The notes below the pieces were generated by a model. The model saw only the letters and a list, made by a program, of their open reading frames with translations, searched no databases and was not told where the DNA came from. A DNA stretch of 64,000 bases from Microbacterium kunmingense (lineage in GTDB: Bacteria > Actinomycetota > Actinomycetes > Actinomycetales > Microbacteriaceae). A program made the translations under genes and the position numbers. The stretch covers positions 84,277-148,276 of the forward strand of contig NZ_JAKNUS010000010.1 of NCBI RefSeq assembly GCF_023155745.1, in the 5' to 3' direction. Positions 37,249-46,591 of this stretch are shown one piece after another (positions within the stretch are counted from its first letter, which is position 1; each line of letters starts with the position of its first letter).

Positions 37249-40200
37249 CTAGTGCGCCGGACGGATGACGACCAAAAGGTCGCCCGCCTCCACCTGCGCC
37301 GTCGGGGCGATCGCGATGCGCTCGACGACGCCGTCGACGGGGGCGGTGATGGCCGCCTCCATCTTCATCGCCTCGATCGACGCGATCGGCGCTCCGGCGG
37401 TCACCGTCGCGCCCACCTCGGTCTTCACGGTGACGACGCCGGCGAACGGGGCCGCGACCTGACCCGGCCGAGAGGTGTCCGCCCGCTCCGCCTGACGCGT
37501 CTCGACGCTGATGCTCCGGTCGCGGACGTAGACGGGGCGGAGCTGTCCGTTCAGGGTGGTCATGACGGTCCGCATTCCCTTGGCGTCCGCCTCGCCGATG
37601 GCCTCCAGGCCGACGTAGAGCTGGACTCCGGGATCGATCTCGGCGACATGCTCCTCGCCGGGCTTCAATCCGTACAGGTAGTCGGGAGTGCCGAGCGTGG
37701 AGAGGTCGCCGTACGCCTCCCGCGCCTTCTCGAACTCGCGCGCCGGCCCCGGGAACAGCAGACGGTTCAGGGTCCGGCGCCGCGAGGTGGCGTCGCCTGC
37801 CAGCCCCTCCTTCTCCTCGGGCGTCAACGGCGGGATCCCGATCGACACGGTGCGGCCGGCCAGCACCTTCGTGCGGAAGGGCTCGGGCCAGCCGCCGGGG
37901 AGATCGCCCAGCTCGCCGGCCATGAACCCCACGACCGAGTCGGGGATGTCGTAGTTCTGCGGGTTCTCGGCGAAGTCGGCCGGGTCGGCCTTGGCGGCGA
38001 CCAGCGCGAGGGCGAGGTCGCCGACCACCTTCGACGACGGCGTCACCTTCGGGATGCGTCCGAGGATGCGGTCGGCGGCGGCGTACATGTCCTCGATGAG
38101 CTCGAAGTCGTCGGCCAGACCCAGCGCGATCGCCTGCTGGCGCAGGTTCGAGAGCTGTCCGCCGGGGATCTCGTGGTGGTACACCCGGCCCGTGGGACCA
38201 TCCAATCCCGACTCGAAGGGACGGTAGAGGTGCCGCACCCCCTCCCAGTAGGGCTCGAGGTCGCTGACCGCCTGCAGGTCGATCCCGGTGTCGCGGTCGG
38301 TGTGGGCCAGGGCCGCCACCAGCGCCGACAGCGAGGGCTGACTGGTCGTGCCCGCCAGAGGCGCGGCCGCGGCGTCGACGGCGTCGACACCCGCGGCGCT
38401 GGCTGCCAGGAGCGTGGCCAGTTGACCGCCCGCGGTGTCGTGGGTGTGCAGGTGGACCGGGAGGTCGAATCGTTCGCGGAGAGCGGCGACCAGGCGCGCC
38501 GCCGCGGCGGGACGCAGGAGCCCGGCCATGTCCTTGATCGCGAGGATGTGGGCCCCCGACGCGACGATCTGCTCGGCGAGGCGCAGGTAGTAGTCCAGCG
38601 TGTAGAGCTGCTCGGCGGGATCGAGGAGGTCACCGGTGTAGCAGACCGCGACCTCGGCCACGGCGGTGCCGGTGTCCAGGACCGAGCGGATGGCGGGCAC
38701 CATCTGGTCGACGTCGTTGAGGGCGTCGAAGATGCGGAAGATGTCCACACCCGTCGAGGCCGCCTCGCGGACGAAGGCGTCGGTGACCTCGACCGGCCTG
38801 GGCGTGTAGCCGACGGTGTTGCGTCCGCGCAGCAGCATCTGGATCGGGATGTTGGGAACCGCGTCGCGGATCGCCGCCAGGCGCTCCCAGGGGTCTTCGG
38901 CGAGGAATCGCAGCGCCACGTCGTACGTCGCCCCGCCCCACGCCTCGATCGAGAGGAGCTCGGGAGTCATCCGCGCCACGTGCGGCGCACAGCGGACGAG
39001 GTCCCTCGTGCGCACACGGGTGGCCAGGAGCGACTGATGGGCGTCGCGGTACGTCGTCTCGGTCACGGCGAGCGGCGTCTGCTCGCGCAGCGCGCGGGCG
39101 AACCCCGCCGGACCCAGCTCGCGAAGGCGCTGCAGGTTCCCCGCCGGCGCGGGAGCGAGCAGGTCGATGTCGGGGAGCTTGCTGCCCGGCGAGACAGAGA
39201 CCGGCTTCTCGCCGTAGGGCCGGTTCACCGTGACATCCGCGAGCCAGTTCAGCAGCTTCGTCGCCCGGTCGCGTGACGGGTGGCTGGTGAGCAGGCGCGG
39301 GCGCTCCTCGATGAATGCGGTGCTGAGGTCCCCCTCGACGAAGGAGGGGTCGTCGAGGACGGCGCGGAGGAAGGGGATGTTGGTGGCCACACCGCGGATG
39401 CGGAACTCCGCCAGGGCGCGCTTGGCGCGAGCGACCGCGGCGGGGTAGTCGCGGCCCCGACAGGTGAGCTTGGCGAGCATCGAGTCGAAGTGCGGGCTGA
39501 TCTGCGAGCCGGCCGCCGTCGTCCCGCCGTCGAGGCGGATGCCCGCACCTCCCGGCGAGCGGTAGGTGGTGATGCGACCGGTGTCGGGACGGAAGCCCTG
39601 GGAGGGGTCTTCAGTGGTGATGCGGCACTGCAGGGCGGCGCCGCGCAGCACGATGCGATCCTGCGACAGGCCGAGGTCCTCCAGGCTCTCCCCCGCCGCG
39701 ATGCGCATCTGCGACTGGACCAGGTCGACATCGGTCACCTCCTCGGTGACGGTGTGCTCGACCTGGATGCGGGGGTTCATCTCGATGAAGACATGCTGGC
39801 CGGCCCGCTCGCCCGCGGTGTCGACGAGGAATTCGACGGTGCCGGCGTTGACGTAGCCGATCGACTCGGCGAACGCCACCGCGTCCCGGTGGATGCGCTG
39901 ACGCAACTCGTCGTCGAGGTTCGGGGCCGGGGCGATCTCGATGACCTTCTGGTGGCGTCGCTGCACCGAGCAGTCGCGCTCGAAGAGGTGCACGGTGTGC
40001 CCCGTGGCATCCGCGAGGATCTGCACCTCGATGTGACGGGGCCGGACCACAGCCTGCTCGAGGAAGACCCGGGGGTCGCCGAACGCCGCGCCGGCCTCGC
40101 GCATCGCCTCGGCGATGGCGGGCGGGAGCTCTCCCGGGGTCTCCACGCGCCGCATGCCCCGACCTCCGCCGCCGGCGACCGCCTTGACGAAGATCGGGAA

Positions 40201-40656
40201 CCCGATGTCGCCGGCCTGGGCGACCAGTGCGTCGACGTCGTCGGAGGCCTCGGTCGAGCGCAGCACCGGGACCCCCGCGGCGATGGCGTGCTCCTTGGCG
40301 GTCACCTTGTTCCCGGCCATCGCCAGCGCACGGGCCGGGGGTCCGATGAAGGTGATGCCGTTCTCGGCGGCTCGGGCGGCGAGCTCGGGGTTCTCCGAGA
40401 GGAATCCGTAGCCCGGGTAGATGGCGTCGGCGCCCGATTCGAGCGCGACACGGATGATCTCGTCGACATCGAGATAGGCGCGCACCGGATGGCCCGGTTC
40501 ACCGATCACGTAGGACTCGTCGGCCTTCTGCCGATGCAGCGACCCGCGGTCTTCGAACGGGAAGACCGCGACGGTGCGGGCCCCCAGCTCGTAGGCGGCG
40601 CGGAAGGCGCGGATCGCGATTTCACCGCGATTGGCGACCAGGATCTTCTCGAACAT
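37249..40656 (-). CDS. pyc: Pyruvate carboxylase
   Basis: Biotin enzyme that carboxylates pyruvate to oxaloacetate, replenishing the TCA cycle. The 1135 residues show the full single-chain layout: biotin carboxylase (1-450; FEKILVANRGEIAIR at the start, VEVQ-type core near 210-300), carboxyltransferase TIM barrel (about 530-800, with the metal-binding HLHTHDT), the PycA conserved domain and a C-terminal biotinyl domain with the biotin lysine in EAMKMEAA near residue 1103. ATG chosen over a GTG two codons earlier because GAGG lies at correct spacing to the ATG. Confidence 0.97.
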   Translation of the reverse strand: MFEKILVANRGEIAIRAFRAAYELGARTVAVFPFEDRGSLHRQKADESYVIGEPGHPVRAYLDVDEIIRVALESGADAIYPGYGFLSENPELAARAAENGITFIGPPARALAMAGNKVTAKEHAIAAGVPVLRSTEASDDVDALVAQAGDIGFPIFVKAVAGGGGRGMRRVETPGELPPAIAEAMREAGAAFGDPRVFLEQAVVRPRHIEVQILADATGHTVHLFERDCSVQRRHQKVIEIAPAPNLDDELRQRIHRDAVAFAESIGYVNAGTVEFLVDTAGERAGQHVFIEMNPRIQVEHTVTEEVTDVDLVQSQMRIAAGESLEDLGLSQDRIVLRGAALQCRITTEDPSQGFRPDTGRITTYRSPGGAGIRLDGGTTAAGSQISPHFDSMLAKLTCRGRDYPAAVARAKRALAEFRIRGVATNIPFLRAVLDDPSFVEGDLSTAFIEERPRLLTSHPSRDRATKLLNWLADVTVNRPYGEKPVSVSPGSKLPDIDLLAPAPAGNLQRLRELGPAGFARALREQTPLAVTETTYRDAHQSLLATRVRTRDLVRCAPHVARMTPELLSIEAWGGATYDVALRFLAEDPWERLAAIRDAVPNIPIQMLLRGRNTVGYTPRPVEVTDAFVREAASTGVDIFRIFDALNDVDQMVPAIRSVLDTGTAVAEVAVCYTGDLLDPAEQLYTLDYYLRLAEQIVASGAHILAIKDMAGLLRPAAAARLVAALRERFDLPVHLHTHDTAGGQLATLLAASAAGVDAVDAAAAPLAGTTSQPSLSALVAALAHTDRDTGIDLQAVSDLEPYWEGVRHLYRPFESGLDGPTGRVYHHEIPGGQLSNLRQQAIALGLADDFELIEDMYAAADRILGRIPKVTPSSKVVGDLALALVAAKADPADFAENPQNYDIPDSVVGFMAGELGDLPGGWPEPFRTKVLAGRTVSIGIPPLTPEEKEGLAGDATSRRRTLNRLLFPGPAREFEKAREAYGDLSTLGTPDYLYGLKPGEEHVAEIDPGVQLYVGLEAIGEADAKGMRTVMTTLNGQLRPVYVRDRSISVETRQAERADTSRPGQVAAPFAGVVTVKTEVGATVTAGAPIASIEAMKMEAAITAPVDGVVERIAIAPTAQVEAGDLLVVIRPAH

Positions 40657-40716
40657 GCACACCTCGCGGTTGGGCCGTGTGGTCTGGGCTGAGTGTGCTC
40701 TCAGCCTAGGGGACGG

Positions 40717-40722
40717 TAACGT
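40717..40722 (+). promoter_or_regulatory. Possible -10 (TAACGT) of the ParA-like gene
   Basis: TAACGT ends 8 nt before the GTG start, slightly longer than the 6-7 nt of the leaderless genes here; no Shine-Dalgarno follows. Confidence 0.35.
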
Positions 40723-40730
40723 AGTGCCTC

Positions 40731-41540
40731 GTGCACGTACTCTCCGTCAGCTCACTCAAGGGCGGGGTCGGCAAGACGACCGTGACGCTCGGACTCGCTT
40801 CCGCCGCTTTCGCGCGCGGCGTCCGGACGTTGGTCGTCGACCTGGACCCGCAGTCCGACGTGTCGACGGGGATGGACATTCAGGTCGCCGGTCGCCTGAA
40901 CATCGCCGACGTCCTGGCCAATCCCAAGGAGAAGGTCGTCCGTCAGGCGATCACGTCCTCCGGCTGGGCGAAGGTGCACCCCGGGACCATCGACGTCATG
41001 ATCGGCAGCCCGTCGGCGATCAACTTCGACGGACCGCACCCGAGCGTCCGCGACGTGTGGAAGCTCGAAGAGGCGCTCGCCACGATCGAGGCCGATTACG
41101 ACCTCGTGCTCATCGACTGCGCCCCGTCGCTGAACGCGCTCACGCGCACCGCGTGGGCAGCGAGCGACCGCGTGATCGTCGTGACCGAGCCGGGCCTGTT
41201 CTCGGTCGCAGCGGCCGACCGGGCGCTGCGTGCCATCGAGGAGATCCGTCGCGGACTCTCGCCCCGCCTCCAGCCGCTCGGACTCGTCGTCAACCGCGTG
41301 CGTCCGCAGTCGATCGAGCACCAGTTCCGCATCAAGGAGCTGCGCGACATGTTCGGTCCGCTCGTGCTGAGCCCTCAGCTGCCCGAGCGCACGTCGCTGC
41401 AGCAGGCGCAGGGCGCCGCCAAACCCCTCCACATCTGGCCCGGAGACTCGGCGCAGGAGCTGGCGGCCGACTTCGACGCGCTGCTCGACCGCGTCATCCG
41501 CACCGGTCGCATCCCCACGCCCGGCGAAACGCGCGTCTGA
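40731..41540 (+). CDS. ParA-family ATPase (PldP-like)
   Basis: Cytoplasmic ATPase of the ParA/Soj class. The 269 residues have the deviant Walker [17 protein letters not shown] near residue 8, the Walker A' VDLDPQSDVSTG near residue 36 and DYDLVLIDCAPSLNALT near residue 123. No DNA-binding N-terminal extension and no parB next to it, so it is probably an orphan ParA such as PldP of corynebacteria, which affects division-site placement. That role is inferred. The gene is followed by two MerR genes in convergent orientation. Confidence 0.85.
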   Translation: MHVLSVSSLKGGVGKTTVTLGLASAAFARGVRTLVVDLDPQSDVSTGMDIQVAGRLNIADVLANPKEKVVRQAITSSGWAKVHPGTIDVMIGSPSAINFDGPHPSVRDVWKLEEALATIEADYDLVLIDCAPSLNALTRTAWAASDRVIVVTEPGLFSVAAADRALRAIEEIRRGLSPRLQPLGLVVNRVRPQSIEHQFRIKELRDMFGPLVLSPQLPERTSLQQAQGAAKPLHIWPGDSAQELAADFDALLDRVIRTGRIPTPGETRV

Positions 41541-41634
41541 GAGGTCGAGGCCGTCGGTGGCGGCAAGCTCGGCGGGACCGCTGAGACCGCTACGCCGATG
41601 AGGCAGGGACCTCCGTGAGGCGAACGAGTTCCGC

Positions 41635-42180
41635 TCAGGCCGAGCGCGCCGTGCGTCGAGCGGCGAGCTCGTCGACGGGGTCGGGAGCCTGCGGGTCGAA
41701 CTCCACGAGGGTCGACTCGACCTCGCGCAGGACCTTGCCCACCGCGATGCCGAAAACGCCCTGACCGCGGCTGACGAGGTCGATCACCTCGTCGTTCGAG
41801 GTGCACAGATACACCGATGCACCATCGCTCATGAGGGTGGTGCCGGCGAGGTCGCGGATCCCGGCAGCCCGGAGCTGCTCCACAGCGGTGCGGATCTGCT
41901 GCAGCGAGATCCCGGTGTCGAGGAGGCGCTTGACGAGCTTGAGGACCAGGATGTCGCGGAAGCCGTACAGGCGCTGCGACCCCGATCCGCTCGCGCCCCG
42001 CACGGTCGGTTCGACCAGCTGAGTACGGGCCCAGTAATCGAGCTGACGGTAGGTGATGCCGGCGGCGCGGGCCGCGACAGCGCCGCGATAGCCCACTTCG
42101 TCGTCCATCTGCGGGAGCCCGTCGGTGAACAGGAGGTCGGCGACGAAGCCGGGTTCGTCGGCCGCTTCACGAGCGGTCAT
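41635..42180 (-). CDS. MerR-family regulator, Rv1830-like
   Basis: The 181 residues have a MerR winged-helix N-terminus (YRGAVAARAAGITYRQLDYWAR, later GSGSQRLYGFRDILVLKLVKRLLDTG) and a C-terminal domain of about 90 residues. The neighbourhood of MerR - MerR - GarA matches M. tuberculosis Rv1827-Rv1830, where the Rv1830 protein is a growth and antibiotic-tolerance regulator; the same role here is inferred. The ATG has a strong GGAGG four to five nt upstream, which selects it over an upstream in-frame start. Confidence 0.88.
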   Translation of the reverse strand: MTAREAADEPGFVADLLFTDGLPQMDDEVGYRGAVAARAAGITYRQLDYWARTQLVEPTVRGASGSGSQRLYGFRDILVLKLVKRLLDTGISLQQIRTAVEQLRAAGIRDLAGTTLMSDGASVYLCTSNDEVIDLVSRGQGVFGIAVGKVLREVESTLVEFDPQAPDPVDELAARRTARSA

Positions 42181-42295
42181 GCGATCCTCCTCACGGAACG
42201 GGGTGCGCACTCCACGCTAGATGAGGCCCGCCCCCCGAGCAACGACATCCGCCTCAACGCGTCGGCGTGTCGCGGTCGGGCGAGGTTGCCCCGCG

Positions 42296-42991
42296 TCATC
42301 CGAGAAGGCGATCGAGGGCGGAGCGCAGCAGGATCGCCCGCACTTCTTCGAGTTTGCGCGCGAGCTCGGGCGCGACCTCGCCGGCTCGTCCCCGAGAGGC
42401 GGCATCGGTGCGACGGAGCAGCGGCGCGAGCGAGGACTCGATGAGGGCCGCGTCACGCTCGGCACTCTGCTTGACGCTGCGGACGTGGCGCGGCTCGATA
42501 CCGTGGCGGTCCAGCGCGACGAGGGCCCGCAGGAGCGTGACCGACTGGTCGGTGTACGTCTCGGCCGCGGTGATGATCCCGGTGCTGATGGCGTCGTTCA
42601 GAAGCTGTGGCGCCGCGCCGGCCGCGGCCAGCAGCTCCTCTCGGCGGTACCGGCGCGGGGCCGGCACGATCGAGGGGGGCGGTGCGGAGGTCGGCGGAGC
42701 GGGATCACGCCCGGCGTCGACGTCGGCGAGGTAGTCGCGGATGACACTGAGCGGAAGATAGTGATCGCGCTGCAGGGTCAGCGCGAGGCGCAGCCGGTCC
42801 ATGTCGGCCGGGGAGAATTTGCGGTACCCGGACTCGGTGCGCACCGGGGTCACGATCCCCTGAACCTCGAGGAAGCGGAGCTTGCTGGAGGTCAGGCTGG
42901 GGAATTCCGGCGACAGCCTCGCGAGCACCTGACCGATGCTGAGAAGGCCCGCTGACGATGATCGCTGGCGGGTGGAGGAGGCCGGGGCCAT
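42296..42991 (-). CDS. MerR-family regulator, Rv1828-like
   Basis: The 231 residues contain a MerR DNA-binding domain (LLSIGQVLARLSPEFPSLT; TSSKLRFLEVQGIVTP; ESGYRKFSPADMDRL, about 14-75) and a C-terminal helical domain (about 110-231) ending LARKLEEVRAILLR. Co-transcribed with garA: its ATG shares one base with the garA stop (TGATG). Effector unknown; in mycobacteria the orthologue is linked to GarA and central metabolism by position. Confidence 0.88.
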   Translation of the reverse strand: MAPASSTRQRSSSAGLLSIGQVLARLSPEFPSLTSSKLRFLEVQGIVTPVRTESGYRKFSPADMDRLRLALTLQRDHYLPLSVIRDYLADVDAGRDPAPPTSAPPPSIVPAPRRYRREELLAAAGAAPQLLNDAISTGIITAAETYTDQSVTLLRALVALDRHGIEPRHVRSVKQSAERDAALIESSLAPLLRRTDAASRGRAGEVAPELARKLEEVRAILLRSALDRLLG

Positions 42992-43482
42992 CAGCCCGCC
43001 TGCGGCAGATCTGCGGGCGAGACGAAGAAGTTCAGGCGGAACTTGCCGATGCGAAGCTCCGAGCCGTTGGTGAGGACGGCGCGGTCGACCCGCTCGCCGT
43101 TGACGTAGGTGCCGTTGAGCGAGCGCTGGTCCACGAGCTCGAAGGCCGTGCCCTGCCGCGTGATCTCGGCATGCCGACGCGAGACCGTGACGTCATCGAA
43201 GAAGATGTCGGCCTCGGGGTGACGACCGACCGTCGTCACATCGGTGTCGAGGAGGTAGCGTGCGCCCGCTGTCGGGCCCGATCGCACCAGCAGCAGCGCC
43301 GCACCGGACGGCAGGGCGTCGATCGCCTCGAGCTCGGCCGTGTTCAGCGCGCTGCCGAAGGGGACGAAGGACAGATCGGCGTCGTGGCCGAACGTCTGCG
43401 TCGTGTCCGAACCGCGATCGGCGCCGTCATCGCCCGGCAGGCGTCGGATGTCACCAGAATCTGGTCGCCGATTGTCGTCCAC
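42991..43482 (-). CDS. garA: FHA-domain regulator GarA/OdhI
   Basis: Phosphorylation-switched inhibitor of 2-oxoglutarate dehydrogenase and regulator of glutamate metabolism. The 163 residues have an N-terminal acidic tail with the phosphoacceptor-type motif DTTQTF near residue 26 (ETTS-like Thr-Thr pair) and a C-terminal FHA domain (about 70-150) with GRHPEAD, VSRRHAEI and NGTYVNGERV. The GTG start has AGGAGG at 7 nt. The PASTA kinase at 28 kb is a plausible upstream kinase. Link to lpdA nearby (a 2-oxoglutarate dehydrogenase subunit) is suggestive. Confidence 0.92.
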   Translation of the reverse strand: MDDNRRPDSGDIRRLPGDDGADRGSDTTQTFGHDADLSFVPFGSALNTAELEAIDALPSGAALLLVRSGPTAGARYLLDTDVTTVGRHPEADIFFDDVTVSRRHAEITRQGTAFELVDQRSLNGTYVNGERVDRAVLTNGSELRIGKFRLNFFVSPADLPQAG

Positions 43483-43662
43483 GTCGTGCCCTCCTTCGGT
43501 GAGCCAGCCTATCCGACGCGTTCACGCCCTGACGACCGGCTCGGCGCACCTGGCGACGACGATGCCGCAGGGCGATTGTTTCGGCCTGTGTCGGCGAGGA
43601 TGCCCGCGGCCGCGCCGCGACCTAATCTGGCCGACATCCGAAACTACCCACAGGAGTCCGAC

Positions 43663-44001
43663 GTGTCGAGTCCGCATCGCTTCCCCACACCTGTCGAGGT
43701 GAAGGGTCGCGCGGCGTGCATGTGCGCAACCGGAGGATCCTGCACCTCGGTCTCCCCCGGGCACGCGATGCATCTCATCCAGGCCCGTCTGATCTCGGCC
43801 ACCCCGCGGGAGTGGACCGACGCGATCGTGACGTCGGTCTCCGATGGCGTGGCCGTCCTCCGCACCCTCGACGGCGCACGGGTCGAGGTGTGGTCGGCTC
43901 GTCCGATCGAGGGCGTCGAGCCCGGCGCTCCCGTCGCCGTGCACACGCGCCATCACGCGCTCGCGGTCGGGCGGTCCCGGGCCAACGTCGCCGTCCTCTG
44001 A
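43663..44001 (+). CDS. Small hypothetical protein with N-terminal cysteine cluster
   Basis: Not recognised. The 112-residue protein has three cysteines in CMCATGGSC (C19, C21, C27) and an otherwise beta-rich sequence (VTSVSDGVAVLRTLDGARVEVW). The GTG start is chosen for AGGAG six nt upstream; an open frame extends further but crosses the garA promoter. No membrane segment. Lies between garA (divergent) and the copper-binding protein gene (convergent); the cysteine cluster might bind metal, which is speculation. Confidence 0.7.
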   Translation: MSSPHRFPTPVEVKGRAACMCATGGSCTSVSPGHAMHLIQARLISATPREWTDAIVTSVSDGVAVLRTLDGARVEVWSARPIEGVEPGAPVAVHTRHHALAVGRSRANVAVL

Positions 44002-44020
44002 CTTCGCCGGCGGCGCCGGG

Positions 44021-44419
44021 TCAGGCCTGGGCGAGCACCGACTCCCGCATCGCCATGCAGGCGTCCATGCACGCATGACAGGACTGCGCGCACATGCGGC
44101 AGACCTCGCTCATCTCGGCGTGGCGCATGCACTCGTCCATGCAGAGCTGACACATCGCGATGCACGCTTCGAGCATCGACACCATGACCGCGGGCGTCAT
44201 GCCCGACATGCGCAGCATCGCCCGCAGCATCGTGTTGCACATGTCGGCGCAGTTCATGCAGGCGGGCGCGCAGTCCATCATCTGGGACGCGCACACCGTG
44301 CAGGCCTGTTCGCACGCGGCGCAGGCGTCCATGCACGCCTGCATGAGGTCCATGTCCATGCGGGTGTCGCCGCCCATCATCGACGTCGAGCCCATGGCAT
44401 CCATCATCATGCGGTCCAT
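44021..44419 (-). CDS. Cys/Met-rich four-helix copper-binding protein (Csp/DUF326-like)
   Basis: Probable copper storage protein. The 132 residues include 18 cysteines spaced CxxxCxxC and CxxC along predicted helices (MQACMDACAACEQACTVC and similar blocks), with many methionines, as in four-helix-bundle copper-storage proteins that line the bundle core with Cys. No signal peptide, so cytosolic. ATG chosen with GAGG six nt upstream. Divergent from a copC-like gene across 103 bp, supporting a copper role. Number of bound ions cannot be inferred. Confidence 0.88.
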   Translation of the reverse strand: MDRMMMDAMGSTSMMGGDTRMDMDLMQACMDACAACEQACTVCASQMMDCAPACMNCADMCNTMLRAMLRMSGMTPAVMVSMLEACIAMCQLCMDECMRHAEMSEVCRMCAQSCHACMDACMAMRESVLAQA

Positions 44420-44510
44420 CCCGTACCTCGCTCTCGATCTTGCGCGACGGGGCAGGTGCACCCGCCTGAGCCCAGGGTAGGCGCCCAGTCATCGTTGAAG
44501 AAGACCCTCG

Positions 44511-44516
44511 TAGCGT
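44511..44516 (+). promoter_or_regulatory. Leaderless -10 (TAGCGT) of the copC-like gene
   Basis: TAGCGT, 6 nt, GTG start. The 6 nt contain AGGAG, but too close to the start to be a normal Shine-Dalgarno. Shared divergent region with the copper-storage gene. Confidence 0.5.
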
Positions 44517-44522
44517 AGGAGT

Positions 44523-45179
44523 GTGAGTCGTTCCGGTCTTCGCTCCCCCGCCCGCGCGATCCTCGGTGCCCTCGTGGCGCTGACGGCGCTCTTCGCCTTC
44601 CCGGTCGCCGCATCCGCGCACGACGAGCTGCTGGGGTCCGACCCCGCGCCCGGCAGCATGATCGAACAGGCCCCCGCGGCGGTCACCCTCACCTTCAGCG
44701 GTCTGATCTCACAGGAGCCCGGGGCGACGGTGATCGAGGTGTCGGATGCCGCGGGCGAGGCGCTCGTCGACGGATTACCGACCATCGCCGACAACGTGGT
44801 GTCGCAGCCGCTGACGCCGGCCGCGCCGGGCCCGGTCACGGTGCTCTGGAAGGTGGTGTCCAGCGACGGCCACCCCATCTCGGGCGAACTGTCCTTCACG
44901 GTCGCCGAGGGGGCGGCTCCGGCGCCGACCGTCGACGCGTCGGCCGAGCCCGCACCCGATGCGTCGGCATCCCCCGCCCCCTCGGCCACCACGTCGGAGA
45001 GCGCCTCGGCGACGCCCTCGCCGACCGCGGCCGGGGAGCCGGCGTCGTCCACCGCGGCCATCGTGCCGTGGATCATCGTGGGGGTCGTCGCCGTCGCCGC
45101 CGGCGGTGCGATCGTCTATCTTCTTCTCGCCCGGGCGCAGGGTCGCACCCCGGGCACCGGCGGCAGTGCCGACCGATAG
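44523..45179 (+). CDS. CopC-like copper-resistance protein, membrane anchored
   Basis: Extracytoplasmic copper-binding protein. The 218 residues have a signal peptide (1-32) whose predicted cleavage leaves an N-terminal His (ASA-HDELLGSDPAPG), as required for the Cu(II) site of CopC, the CopC beta-sandwich (about 33-130, with SSDGHPISG holding the second His), an Ala/Ser/Pro linker and a C-terminal membrane helix (about 181-203). The architecture resembles YcnJ/CopC. It precedes lpdA and its stop codon TAG is part of the lpdA -10. Confidence 0.9.
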   Translation: MSRSGLRSPARAILGALVALTALFAFPVAASAHDELLGSDPAPGSMIEQAPAAVTLTFSGLISQEPGATVIEVSDAAGEALVDGLPTIADNVVSQPLTPAAPGPVTVLWKVVSSDGHPISGELSFTVAEGAAPAPTVDASAEPAPDASASPAPSATTSESASATPSPTAAGEPASSTAAIVPWIIVGVVAVAAGGAIVYLLLARAQGRTPGTGGSADR

Positions 45180-45182
45180 GCT
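45177..45182 (+). promoter_or_regulatory. Leaderless -10 (TAGGCT) of lpdA
   Basis: TAGGCT, 6 nt (GGAAGC), ATG. The first three bases are the copC-like stop codon. Confidence 0.55.
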
Positions 45183-45188
45183 GGAAGC

Positions 45189-46586
45189 ATGCCTCACTAC
45201 GACGTCGTCATCCTCGGCGCGGGCCCCGGCGGGTACGTCGCGGCCGTACGGAGCGCCCAGCTCGGTCTTTCCGTCGCCATCATCGAAGAGAAGTACTGGG
45301 GAGGCGTGTGCCTGAACGTGGGGTGCATCCCCTCGAAGGCCCTGCTGAAGAACGCCGACCTCGCCCACCAGGTCCTGCACAAGGCCGATCTGTTCGGCAT
45401 CTCCGGCGACGTGCACTTCGACTTCGGCGTCGCGTGGGACCGCAGCCGCAAGGTGGCCGATACCCACGTCAAGGGCATCCACTACCTGATGAAGAAGAAC
45501 AAGGTCACCGAATACGAGGGCCGCGGAACCTTCACCGACGCGAACACCATCCGGGTGGAGAAGTCCGACGGGGGCTCGGAGACGGTCACCTTCGACAACG
45601 CGATCATCGCCACCGGTGCCAAGGTGCGCCAGCTGCCCGGCGTCGAGATCGGCGGCAACATCGTCACCTACGAGGAGCAGATCCTCTCCCGCGACCTCCC
45701 CTCCTCGATCGTCATCGTCGGCGCCGGCGCGATCGGCATGGAGTTCGCCTTCGTGATGTCCAACTACGGCGTGAAGGTCACGATCGTCGAGTTCCTCGAC
45801 CGGGCGCTTCCCAACGAGGACGCCGACGTGTCGAAGGAGATCGCCCGGCAGTACAAGAACTACGGCATCGACATCCTCACCTCGACCAAGGTCGACACCG
45901 TCACCGACCACGGTGACCGGGTCACCGTCACCTACACCGGCAAGGACGGCAACAGCGGCTCGATCGACGCCGACAAGGTGATGGTCTCCATCGGCTGGGT
46001 GCCCAACGTCGAGGGCTACGGACTGGACAAGACGGGCGTCGAGCTCACCGAGCGCGGCGCGATCGGCATCGACGACTACATGCGCACGAGCGTCCCCCAC
46101 ATCTACGCGATCGGCGACGTCACCGCCAAGCTGCAGCTGGCCCACGTCGCCGAGGCGCAGGGCGTGGTGGCCGCCGAGACGATCGGCAAGGCCGAGACCA
46201 TGCCGCTCGGTGATTACCGCATGATGCCCCGCGCGACCTTCTGCACCCCGCAGGTGGCATCGTTCGGCCTCACCGAGCAGCAGGCCCGCGACGCCGGTTA
46301 CGACGTGAAGGTCGCGAAGTTCCCCTTCAGCGCCAACGGCAAGGCGAACGGGCTGGGCGAACCGGTCGGCTTCGTCAAGCTCATCGCCGACGGCGAGCAC
46401 CTCGAACTCCTCGGCGGCCACCTCATCGGCCCCGACGTCTCCGAGCTCCTCCCCGAGCTGACGCTCGCCCAGAAGTGGGACCTGACCGCGCTCGAGGCCG
46501 CGCGCAACGTGCACACGCACCCGACGCTCTCCGAGGCGCTGCAGGAGGGCTTCCACGGTCTCGTGGGCCACATGATCAACCTGTAG
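45189..46586 (+). CDS. lpdA: Dihydrolipoyl dehydrogenase (E3)
   Basis: FAD enzyme that reoxidises dihydrolipoamide in pyruvate and 2-oxoglutarate dehydrogenase complexes. The 465 residues show the FAD motif [14 protein letters not shown] (about 5-18), the redox disulphide [13 protein letters not shown] (about 38-50), the NAD motif [14 protein letters not shown] near residue 176 and the C-terminal catalytic HTHPTLSEA with the active His. Length is normal. GarA, which inhibits 2-oxoglutarate dehydrogenase, is encoded 2 kb away. Confidence 0.97.
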   Translation: MPHYDVVILGAGPGGYVAAVRSAQLGLSVAIIEEKYWGGVCLNVGCIPSKALLKNADLAHQVLHKADLFGISGDVHFDFGVAWDRSRKVADTHVKGIHYLMKKNKVTEYEGRGTFTDANTIRVEKSDGGSETVTFDNAIIATGAKVRQLPGVEIGGNIVTYEEQILSRDLPSSIVIVGAGAIGMEFAFVMSNYGVKVTIVEFLDRALPNEDADVSKEIARQYKNYGIDILTSTKVDTVTDHGDRVTVTYTGKDGNSGSIDADKVMVSIGWVPNVEGYGLDKTGVELTERGAIGIDDYMRTSVPHIYAIGDVTAKLQLAHVAEAQGVVAAETIGKAETMPLGDYRMMPRATFCTPQVASFGLTEQQARDAGYDVKVAKFPFSANGKANGLGEPVGFVKLIADGEHLELLGGHLIGPDVSELLPELTLAQKWDLTALEAARNVHTHPTLSEALQEGFHGLVGHMINL

Positions 46587-46591
46587 CCGGC

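Noticed and set aside
41541..41634. Terminator between the convergent ParA-like and MerR genes
   Set aside because: No stable inverted repeat seen in the 94-bp gap.
44420..44522. CsoR- or CopY-type operator in the copper gene gap
   Set aside because: No convincing site; only CGCCT/AGGCG half-matches, which are expected by chance in this GC content.
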